Assembly: GCA_003024785.1 (NCBI GenBank)
Contig: PUQB01000403.1
Location: 168,624-232,623, forward strand
Direction of reading: 5' to 3'
Length of the DNA: 64,000 bases
DNA from: Selaginella tamariscina
Lineage: Eukaryota > Streptophyta > Lycopodiopsida > Selaginellales > Selaginellaceae
In this document: positions 45,377 to 54,737 of the stretch, one piece after another
Layout of the letters: every line of letters begins with the position of its first letter
Numbering within the stretch: the stretch's first letter is position 1
Notes under the pieces: model-generated
What the model saw: only the letters and a program-made list of their open reading frames with translations
Databases searched by the model: none
What the model was told of the DNA's origin: nothing
Made by a program: the position numbers and the translations under genes

Positions 45377-48300
45377 CTAAAGTTTCTTCTTCATCTTAAG
45401 TAAAGCTGCAGTTCTCGAACCACCAGTTACGCTTGGACGTGGAGGTGTTTGAGTAGGTAACTCTTCTGGTCTAATGTTCTCTGCAAGCTTGTTTGTTGCC
45501 AACCTAGAGAGTTCGAAACTCTTCTCGGTTCCTATAATATTCCTTCCGAGCTCGACGGCAGCTAACAATGATGACCCGGTTCCGGAACCAATATCCCAGA
45601 CTAGGTCGCCAGGTCTACTGAGACGCTCGATCAAAAGCTGCATGAGTCGAACACTCTTCGGTTGAATCATAATCCTGCACAATCTTCCATTAGGATAAAC
45701 ATAGCAAAGCACTTCCTTACCAAGCCTCCTGATAACGGTCGGCAGTGTCGACGAGGATCGTGTTCGTCAACGCCAGAGGGTTTGGCCTCTTCGACTTCTT
45801 CTCAGAGCTTTGCAGCACCAAGAGAACTAACAAGTTATCCTGCCACATAGACCAAGTTAAACTTGAACTTGAATAGCTAGCTTACCTTAATTTTGTCACG
45901 GTATCCCCAGCCTCGTGCACGGTAGACGCTGTAAGTCCCTGCAACCTCCAAGTTGATTACTGCAGCCGCCTGAATCACCGCCGAAACAGAAGGAGAACTC
46001 GCGAAGACGACCATGAAACCACTCGCTGCCAAGTGCATTCCACTGAACTGCAAGGCCTCCTCAAACTTCACCGGATCTAGCTGCACAATGTCCTTGTTGA
46101 TGCTAGCACCTCCATATACAAGCTCATTGGGCAAGTCGAGGATGATGAGGTTGAAGCCGTATTCACCTACCACTTCCTGGAACAACGTTTGTGACTCAAC
46201 CGTATGTAGTCTGTCAACCTGTTCTCGGAGCTTGGTGTACACCTCTGTCTGGGAAGCACCTGGCTCGAAGAAAGACCTGCTCATCTCCTCCATGTCGCAC
46301 ACAGCTAGGTCGTAGGATCCACGGGATGCAGCCAGGGTCGGGATGAAGGTCATCAGGTCGTCCTTGATGTCCAAACTAGCTACAAGTGGCTGTACCTCAT
46401 TGATTGTAAAGTCGAATGCCGGCGGAGGTGCTGTAGAAGAGCTTGGTCCCGCTCCCGATCCCTTTGCAGGTGTAGTTGTCTTCCGCACCGTCTTCTTCAT
46501 CTTGCTCTTCTTGATAGCCTCTACTTCTTCTGGCTCCCAAACAATCGCTGGTAGATCATTGGCGTGCATGTCGAATAGTGTGCTCTCCCAAGCTGGTGGC
46601 TGTTGCGACGGACAGTCGAGCCAGAATGGAACATGCTCCCGTTCGAACGGTGTTAGAGCTCCTCTGCTCTTCGACCACATGTGAGGCTCGCTTGTATGAT
46701 CTGTCCACAGCTTCATCGTATGGGACGGTGTCATTTGCTTCGCCAGTATGAACCTGCAACACAAAGTCAGACAGTAGCAATGCTGGATTGAAAGCTTACC
46801 TCCATATCATCCGACGCGCAGATTCCTCACGCTCCAGAAACTCATTCGGCTCCATCGAATAAGTGAACCGTATGCAGTCATGGAAGGGCTGAAAGACCAG
46901 GCACTTGCTCCGAATTCTCATCTCGTCAAACCAGCTCATGAAGTCGACATCCGTTCCAACTTCTTCACCATCCTCTCGCAACCCCTTAAGGATCTGAATG
47001 GCTTCCTCGCGCACAGCCTTCCAATATAAGTCCAAGGTGAACCACTTGATCCACTCTTTGTCCTGCATGCCCGGTAGCCCAAGTGTCTGTTGTTCTGCCT
47101 TGGATTCGAGACGGGTGAGCTTGTTGAGGTATCGGAGTCGCAGCATGTTTGGAATCTTCGCCCTTGACATCGCATACAGCTTCTCAATGCCCATCCAGCG
47201 ACACTGCTTATGAGAGATGTTTGTCACCTTCTGGAACCACTCCTCCCCCAAGTCTGGGTCTATGATGGAGAGGAACTTGTGCATACGCTTGTCATGCTTC
47301 TTGTACTAGCTGCTTCAGGTTCACCTCAACCTGTGGATTGCCCTTAGCACTGGTGACTGCTCTGTCGAGATCATCGTCGATCTCGTTCTGCACATAGAAA
47401 GTTAAAAATTTCTTTCCTATAAATTAAATCGGAGGTTACCTTGAAAAGATCTTTGCGCAGATCAGGTTCGGAAGAGGATGCCAAGCCGTCTTTCCTGATG
47501 AACTCTCCTTCCACTTCCGCACCTCAAGACGATCAACCTCCGTGAGTGACTCGAGGATTTTCTGAGTTCCTTCTGTACTAGTGCAGACCGCCTTTACAGC
47601 GAGGAGAATATGTGGTAGCGTTGTTTCCACAGATGTTGCTGAAGATCTGTTCAACGAAACTGTAAGTCTAAACTCTTAACAAAAAGAAAAGAAAATACTC
47701 ACATGTTAATCGATTGGAACATCGAAACCATTGAAGAATGTCGAGGTTCTCCGTGGAGATGAAACTCGATCGAACGCGAATAGCCCATCGCTGGTTGTCC
47801 TCTGCATCCTCTCGGTACAGCTTCTGCAAAGCCTGTAGCCTATGGTTCCCGTCCCAGCAGCTAAACTTCCTGTTTGAGAGCCTTGAAGCCCACTGTTTGT
47901 ACTCCGGCTGAGTAAGAGCTTGCTCGAAAGACCGGTGCTGCTCGTACTGTATCGTGTCCTTCGACAGCTCCGATAGCTCCTCAAGCAGTAAGTCGATCTC
48001 CTATGGACAGAATGAAACATGGGCGTGTTGCGAGATAACCAGCCTTCTTCAACGATGACACCAGCCTGTCCAAGTCCCCTGGGTTCACTCGTCGAACCAC
48101 CTCGTTGGAATGTATTCTGCAGATGGGCACATCAGGAGGATCACCAAGTCCCTTGATAGTAATTTTGTCGAGCAGGTTTGCTGAGCTCTCCAAATGCAGG
48201 CTCGCCGGTATGCTGTATAACTCCTTCGGCTCCTTATCGCTCTTCGCCTTCTTGCCTTTTGAATCAGCTTTCCCGCGGCCTCTCTTTTTGCTGACTGCCT

Positions 48301-48598
48301 CCTCCAAGTCGTCCTCGCTAGCTTCAGCTGCCTCTGTCATCTGCACTTGCTCGTTCAGGACTGCAACCTCAGCGGATGAAGGAGGCAACTGCGACGAGCT
48401 CTCCGGGAAATCTGTGATTGTTGGTGGAGGCTGTTCTTGCTCAACTGCTACTACTCCAGACTGAGTCACTGGAGGATCCTCCTTTGCTACATTAGATGGT
48501 TCTCCTCTCTTGCCTCGCTTCTGCTTCGATATCCTCTTCTCTTCCCGTGGCTCTTCATCAGGCGCAGTCTCTAGTAGACGTTTTGAAGCTCTCACCAT
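45377..48598 (-). CDS. MULE-borne ParB-like / beta-class DNA methyltransferase-like protein (copy 3)
   Basis: I place exons at 48,598-47,703, 47,659-47,440, 47,387-46,800, 46,753-45,886 and 45,839-45,377, each intron 40-52 nt with GT...AG ends; splice phases agree across exons 2-4. The product would be about 1,000 residues. Order: a charged, lysine-rich N-terminus (KKRGRGKADSKGKKAK), a ParB-like domain (DVPICRIHSNEVVRRVNPGD, LDRLVSSLKKAGYL, then WDGNHRLQALQKL near residue 246, cf. the G-x-x-R-x-x-A motif of ParB), a helical middle part, LIILDLPNELVYGG near residue 770 (motif IV position) and PGDLVWDIGSGTGSSLLAAV near residue 935 (motif I, SAM-binding loop) followed by GRNIIGTEKSFELS. Motif IV before motif I makes it beta class. 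ParB fused to such methylases is known from phages and bacteria. Motif IV is D-L-P-N, not D-P-P-Y, so activity is doubtful. Frame changes near 47,305 and 48,000, and possibly in the last exon near 45,730, remain. Nuclear role in DNA modification or silencing control is inference. Confidence 0.75.
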
Positions 48599-48667
48599 TT
48601 TGTAACTCTGGAAAGTAAACACACAAGTCAATTGATGAGGAGTCAAAATAAAAAACAAACAAAGATG

Positions 48668-49640
48668 ACTAACCTTGTGGCTGCCGACTCAAGCTAGATG
48701 CTGCCGACCCTCTCAGTCGGCAGAGAGATGTAGAAGAAAAAACCTGCCGACTGAGATAGTTTTGCCGACTCTGTCAGACGGCACAGAAGAGATAATGGTG
48801 CCGACTGAGATAGGATGGTGCCGTCCCTCTCAGACGGCACAAATGGGACCCATTAACTGTTTTAAAAGAAATACTTGAGACGCAAAGAAAAAAAAAACTA
48901 ATTCAAAATACCTTGTGGCTGCCGACTGAAGAAGGATGGTGCCGTCACTCTCAGTCGGCACAAATGGGAAGACACTATAACTCTGAAAAAAAACATTGTT
49001 ATACGGATACTTGAGCCGCAAGCAAAATATAAACAAATTCAAAATACCTTGTGGCTGCCGACTGAAGAAGGATGGTGCCGTCACTCTCAGTCGGCACAAA
49101 TGAGAAGACACATTAACTCTGAAAAAAAACAATGTGATACGAATACATGATCCAGAAAGCAAAAAATAAATATATCGAACATACCTTGTGGCTGCCGACT
49201 GAACTAGGATGGTGCCGTCACTCTCAGTCGGCACAAATGGGAAGACCCATTAACTCTGAAAAAAAACCTTGTGATACGAATACTTGAGCCAGAAAGCAAA
49301 AAAAAACAAATCGAAAATACCTTGTTTTTGCCGACTGAACCAGGATGGTGCCGTCACTCTCAGTCGGCACAAATGGAAAGACCCATTAACTCTGAAAAAA
49401 AAACATTGTGACACGTATACTTGAGCCGCAAGGAAAAAAATAAATAAATCGACGATACCTTGTGTTTGCCGACTGAACCAGGATGGTGCCGTTGCTCTCA
49501 GTCGGCACAAATAAGAAGACCCTATATCTCTGGAAAAAGAAATACTTTGAGCAGCAAATCATAAAATACAGAAATTACACATACCTTGTGGCCGCCGGCT
49601 GAGCAGGATGGGTGCCGAGAATCTAAATCGGCACAGAAAT
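48668..49640. repeat. Central repeat array of MULE copy 3, about 136-bp units
   Basis: Six to seven units start with ACCTTGTGGCTGCCGACTGA near 48,674, 48,911, 49,046, 49,182, 49,318, 49,456 and 49,582. Each contains the inverted pair TGCCGACTGA ... TCAGTCGGCA separated by about 22 bp, then ACAAATGGGAAGACCC and ATTAACTCTGAAAAAAAAAC. Spacing is about 136 bp. The array sits between the two divergent start codons, exactly where shared promoter/operator sequence would be. The CAGTCGGCA core also occurs near both ends of the element. 49,641-50,119 is leader to the transposase gene and shows no other gene. Confidence 0.9.
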
Positions 49641-50119
49641 CTCCATTGTTATACTTGGGCGCTGCACGAATCGAGTCGAAATGGATGGCGCCGCAGTGGA
49701 AACCGTAACTCTGAGATCTGAGATTAAAGAAACCCTCTGGATCCGCAGTGGAAACAGATCTGAGATTGAAAGAACCCTAGCCGCAATGGAAACAGTAAAC
49801 CCTATCTACCAAAAAACCCTAGCCGCAATGAAAACAGTGAACCCTACGGAATAAATGTGTTTAGGGTTTTTTTAAAATATGTGAATAATTGGTAAATGTG
49901 AAGATATTTCAAATCATAAAAGGTAGAAATTAAATTAAATCGGTGATACTAGAGAGGACATCATTAAGAACACTGTGAACTGGGCAGCATAGAATTAATT
50001 ATATACAAACGTGTATTCACGTTTATTGTTAACGATTGTAATTTTTTTTTGGTAAGAGAAAGTGTGTTTAATCTTTTGCTTTGCTTTCCTAAACCACCGA
50101 GCTTTCTCCTTGTGTTGTC

Positions 50120-53100
50120 ATGGCCAGAGTTACCTATGAAGGCATTGACAAAGATTTCCCAGTCGATGAAGATGGAAATGCTTTTGTGTTTGAACATGAT
50201 CTTCACATTGCTTTCAACATTCCTTGTTGGTTCAGTATACATGTGGTTCAATTGATGTCAGTTTCTGCGAGTTCTGGAGAAGATGTGGAGTTGTTACCAG
50301 AAGGCAATGCATCAAACCAGTTTGTCTTTTACACATTGTGCCCGGCAAAGGGCCCGTTGTTCAGGTTGCGGACAGAGGAGCGTGAGGAATCCATGCTGGT
50401 GTGTCTTCTAAGAGCAGACAAATGTAGGATAGGGAAGGATCTCATTGGTTCGTCTGAAGTTAAACGAGTCTCTGAACTACCGCAGATATACAATGGAAAT
50501 GTCATTTTCGAACTTCCCCCTAAGACAGAAAGCACAGAGAAGTACTCGGGGATGAATCGCAAGGATGGCTGCTACCATTGGACACACCCGAGCACAACAC
50601 ACTGGCATGTTCCGGCGCGAGTCAGTCGAAGTTCATGTGTCGGACATCTCCAATGCATCAATCCTACCTGCCCCTACTTGGCTTTTGAGAAGAAAGCAAA
50701 TGAATGTCACTTCAAGGGTGCTGTGGAGAAGGCAAAGACAACTGAGACAGGCAAAGTAATAGGCATAAAATGTAAGCATTGTGGAGAGGAGCCATTGCTG
50801 GTGCACACTTGTCCGGCTTATGTGTACTACATTCTGCCAGACGACATTTCTTTTACAAGGTTGTTCATTCACAGAGGTGTTCATCAGCATCCAGTCAGCC
50901 CCTCAGTGTCAGCTTCAAACGTTCAGCGAGCCAGATCTAGTGTCAGCAACGTGGTAAAGAGCAGTCCGCGAACCAATCAACGAGTGATTGAGTTTCAAGC
51001 CGCGCGTGAGCTCATCTTTGAAGAACTTTTCAAGGAAGAAGGAGAAGTCTCGTACACTGGTTTACTCTCAAAACTTGAACCTCTAACAAACCATCGAAGG
51101 TATTTTTTTTAGATCTCTACACACTGACGTGACCTTTTCTTTAGGACTCGGGACTGGATTACACAATCAAGACAGAAGGAGACACACTTTAGAGAGGGTT
51201 ACGAGGGTCTTCTGGAGCTGAAGACAAAGCTGCCAATACCTTTCATTCACGTCATACATGTTCCAGGGATGGAACTGCATGGTGCTGAGGAGCAGCCTCT
51301 GATCTTCAAAATGACAGTTGAGGGACCGGGTTCAGGAGTTGAGTACATCAGAAGGTGTCAAAGTGGAGGAGACCTTCATGATCAATGGGTTGTTCTGGAC
51401 CACACGCACCGCATACCAGACTGGGCGACAATTGGAATACACCTTTATGACCCATTGTAAGTTGTAAAACTCTTCATAACACTTTCTAATCTTCGTTATC
51501 TAACGCTCTCTTGCGTGTCAGATCCATGGTGACTATAGCTTACGCAGATATGTGCCGCGAAGATAATGTTGCAGTGCTGAAGTTCTTGAACACAATGCTA
51601 GAGGTTTGTAAGAAGCAGGGTTTGGAGAATGTCAACTTTGCTGGTTTCATGTCGGATGAGGCTGGAGCGATATGGATAGCCTTGCGCCAAGTATTCAACA
51701 ACGGAGCAAAGATGAAAGGGAGGGAAAGAAGCTGTCTGTTTCACTTTATGCAATCCGTGCGTCAGGTGACAAAGAAATGGATCGCAGAAGAACATCGCGA
51801 AGAACACATGAAGCTTGCTCGTGCCTGGCCTGCAGCACTGAATGAACAATCTAAGAAAGAACAACTGGCAATTCTCGAGTCTTTTGGGAAGGACGAGCGT
51901 CAAACATTCGAGCTTTGAAGACATGGCTGTCTTGGTGGATCAGGCATGAGGACCACATCTCCATGGCGGAACTGGGAGACATGACAGAAGAAGGACTCGC
52001 GAGCGTTCCAACTACAAACAATGCTGAAGTGATTCACGCGAGAGCAAGAAGAGCAAGATTGGCCAAAAGAGTACCACTGCTGGAGGCGACAATGTTAGAC
52101 CTCACCGATGCAGTTATGCAGAGTGCGAAGGTGAAAGCGGCAATAGAAGGGAGGTATACAGGGTCAGGGCCTTCGAAGGAAACTCTGTTGAAACGAGTGC
52201 AACGCAAACTCTCTGAGGGGAAAAGTGTATCTCCATCAACAATTATTAATCTGGTGGAAGGCGAGGAACACTTGACCAGCCCGGAGTTCACGTGTACCAC
52301 TAACGTTCGAGTGCAAACTGTTAGGAGAACAGTCACAGGAACAGAACAGTCTGATGCTCGACGTTCACACAGACATGATGTAGAGTACACAGAGCGGGTG
52401 GTCCAAAACAACAGGAGAAAGAGGTTAAGGTTCGAAGAGGTTTCGGAGAGAGAGATTGCTCAAACAGAGTGGGCCATCAGACGAATCGGAGCATCCAGTA
52501 AGGTTAAGTGTTTGGGGATGAATCAGGAAGGAACTGCTCTGTGTGGAAAACCAATCGGTTATCCAAGCAGAGTGCCAGCACCAGGAATTCTATGGAAAAC
52601 GAATGTACATTGATGCCTTGGGGAATGAGGAGTATGTACAACAGATGATGTGGTTCTGCCCAAAAGATTCAGGGTGTTTCACGCGGCCAAACGGCAAAAT
52701 TCTTCGGTCACGTATTCCAACACCACCAACGGTTTGGCCTGTGCTCAAGGAAACGAAGCTGACAAGTGAGGAGGTCAGAGAACTACAGGATGCAGGCTTT
52801 GTTCTGGAAGGTTTACAGGGGATGGCAGGAAGAGTAGATGAGGGTCAGAAGGACAAAACACCATCGCCACCACGTGGAGCTGGATCTACAACAATTCCAC
52901 CTTTCGAAGGACGTATGGTTCGGACTCCAACAAAAATGTCTAAGGAACAAGAGAAGAATTTCCGCAAGGCCAAGACGTTTTTAGGTTGTGTGCGAAATGT
53001 TGAAGTGACAGCTAGAGGACGGAAGGAGGCTTTCGTTGTGTCGGCAGGAAATGACTCTGCAAAGGTGACTATTAATACTTATCCTTCATGCAGTTGTTCT

Positions 53101-53283
53101 ACATTTCAGAAGAGCAAAAGTTGGAGCCCATGTGTACACATGTACTTCGTCTATAGCCGTGTGCTTGGCTTGAACCCGGAAGTCACATATTTTCTACAAA
53201 GGCGATCGCTCAGTGACATGGAGGTCCACCGTTTGCTGGTGAATTGCAACAGAGTTCATGACCCACCGGTGCTACAAGGATAA
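50120..53283 (+). CDS. MULE transposase with SWIM zinc finger (copy 3)
   Basis: Exons are 50,120-51,099, 51,145-51,456 and 51,522-53,283; the introns (45 and 65 nt) join in phase and give ...YDPL-SMVTIAYADM. The protein is about 1,017 residues, long for a MULE transposase. The N-terminal third has a Cys/His cluster (CVGHLQCINPTCPYL, CKHCGEEPLLVHTCPAYVYY, HRGVHQHP), probably DNA binding. The catalytic core shows VLDHTHRIPDW (first Asp, near residue 410), FMSDEAGAIWIALRQVF (second Asp, near 475) and SCLFHFM (the C-x2-H motif of MULEs, near 500). A basic, low-complexity linker is followed by a SWIM finger CSCSTFQKSKSWSPCVH (near 955). It would cut and join the element ends in the nucleus. Frame changes against copy 2 lie in a T-run at 51,883 and near 52,586. 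Family call is firm; whether this copy is active is not known. Confidence 0.85.
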
Positions 53284-53315
53284 ATGGTTTAGGGTTTAGG
53301 ATAATGTTTATTAAG

Positions 53316-53498
53316 CCAGTGGGCATATATTAAGCCAGTCGGCGTATATTAAACCAGTCGGCATATTAAAAAAACTTATATATTCTAGAATATTCTTGAG
53401 AATATGCTAGAATATGCTAGAATAACCCTAGAATATCCGCGAATATACTAGAATAATATGAAGCCTCCTGAGCCGGAGCCTCCTTTTCGCCGAGACCC
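53316..53498. repeat. Right terminal region of MULE copy 3
   Basis: Two exact CAGTCGGC cores and one near copy (CAGTGGGC) lie at 53,317-53,363 in a repeated ATATTAAACCAGTCGGC context. They are followed by GAATATTC/GAATATGCTA units (53,384-53,456) and the outer GCCTCCTGAGCCGGAGCC...CGCCGAGACCC block. Confidence 0.88.
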
Positions 53499-53897
53499 AA
53501 TAATTAAATAATATAAATAAGGAATCAGCTACTTCAAACTTAGGAGATGTATAATATTTCAGCTAGAGAGCCTCAAATCAGATATATTGAGAAGATATAT
53601 GTATGTATCTATTAACAATCTACCAAAACAATTCACTCATTTTCCTTGGATAAAATAATAATAATTCCCTTTTGTTACTTTTGTTCACCGATTTCCCTGA
53701 TAATTTCAATAATTTCATTTTGTTACTTCTTGTGTGATTACCAAACATCGACTGACACGTTGTTGTTAACACATGGTAATTACCTGAGTCCAATAATTTA
53801 CGTTTTTTTCTTTTAACTTTTCTCTATTACAACGCATTGACACGTGGTACGCATGGTAAATATGATGATATTTCTCACGTGGCTTAAATATCCACGC

Positions 53898-53905
53898 TAT
53901 AAATA
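53898..53905 (+). promoter_or_regulatory. Probable TATA box of the TPD1-like gene
   Basis: TATAAATA lies 46 bp before the ATG at 53,944, inside a GC-poor region. With the usual 25-35 bp to the start of transcription, the 5' leader would be only about 10-20 nt. Several ACACGT/CACGTGG sequences (ACGTGG at 53,850 and 53,877) lie upstream and could be G-box-like, unproven. Confidence 0.6.
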
Positions 53906-53943
53906 AGTGGAGCTCCTCATATAACCCTAGGGCACACACAACC

Positions 53944-54737
53944 ATGGAGGTCAAGAAGACGATTGTTCTCTTCCTTAGCTTTCTTTTGTGTCTTGCCAAT
54001 TGTGGCCGCATACAAGGTACATGAATTTCATCTCTCTCTCCCCCTCAATATTTATAGATGGAAAATTACGTATTCTAAATTAATTTTGTCCCTTGATTTG
54101 GGTTTGTGTGAATTATTTAAATTTTAATCTATATTTTAGCTTACTTCTGCATGTAAGAATTTTCTCTTTCAGATTTTCCAAATTTTTTTGTTATCTTGTG
54201 TACAAGGAAAGCTTTCTACTTTTCCCTTTTTTTCCCTCTGTTTTTTTCTTCTTTAATGTCTTTTTTTAAACTTATTTTTGTATTTTCATATTAATTTTCT
54301 TTTAATTTTTATTTTTACTTAAATTTTTTTATTAAGCTCAATTTCAAAAGTAAATGTATAATAATATTTGCTACATATTAATAATATATATTATTCTTGA
54401 TGTAGTGGCATGGGGAGGATGCACTATTAACAACTTTGTGGTCAAGCAGTCTAGAGAAGTCTTAAGCCCTCCACATGGCCCTGGCAATATGTTCAGGTAC
54501 ACAGTGGAGTTCACTAACACATGCCAAGGAGGATGTAAGCCCATGAATGTGCATGTAGGCTGCGGCGATTTCTCCTCTTACAGCGCAAGTGAACCTGACC
54601 AGGATGTGTTCATAAAGCTTGCACCGGGAGACTGTGTTCTGTTCAGAGGTTTACCCATTGAGAATACCACTTGGTCATTCACCTATGTGAATGCACATGC
54701 TTACCCCATGGACATCAAGAGTGCTACCTTTTGTTAG
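53944..54737 (+). CDS. TPD1-like secreted cysteine-rich protein
   Basis: Two exons, 53,944-54,016 and 54,406-54,737, are joined by a 389-nt intron (GTACAT...ATGTAG) and give 134 residues. Exon 1 is almost only a signal peptide (MEVKKTIVLFLSFLLCLANC). Exon 2 encodes the mature domain: CTINNFVVKQS, FRYTVEFTNTCQGGCKPMNV, HVGCGDFSS, LAPGDCVLFRGLPI, WSFTYVNAHAYPM and a terminal Cys. Six cysteines and the pattern Y-x-V-x-F/I-x-N-x-C, V-x-C-G-x-F are those of the TPD1 family. In flowering plants TPD1 is a ligand of the receptor kinase EMS1/EXS in anther tapetum fate; family members in other land plants have less clear roles, so a secreted ligand-like function is likely but the process is unknown. 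The frame is intact, with normal splice sites and a TATA box, so this looks like a working host gene. It is isolated between transposons. Confidence 0.88.

Larger units (their letters stand above)
45183..53498 (+). mobile_element. MULE copy 3, full length, with ParB-methyltransferase and transposase genes
   Basis: The element is 8,316 bp with the same ends as copy 2: left GAGTGTCGCCATTTTGGAGG, right (inward on the minus strand) GGGTCTCGGCGAAAAGGAGG. The gene content and divergent layout are the same. The flanking 9-mers (GTACTCTGT left, AATAATTAA right) do not match, so no target duplication is seen; a rearrangement after insertion is likely. Both genes are in better shape than in copy 2, with only a few frame changes each. 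Confidence 0.9.

Noticed and set aside
36600-48598. The methyltransferase gene as bacterial contamination
   Set aside because: It is split by short GT-AG introns, lies inside MULE copies with plant-type flanks, and is paired with a MULE transposase. The prokaryotic origin can only be ancient.
48830-49510. Minus-strand open frames within the central repeat array
   Set aside because: They are repeated phenylalanine/leucine-rich frames created by the repeat unit itself (the same peptide recurs each 136 bp). They may be leader sequence but not a protein gene.
48668-49640. The regular repeat array as a CRISPR array
   Set aside because: Units are about 136 bp and similar along their whole length with no unique spacers, the context is a plant transposon, and no cas-like gene is present.
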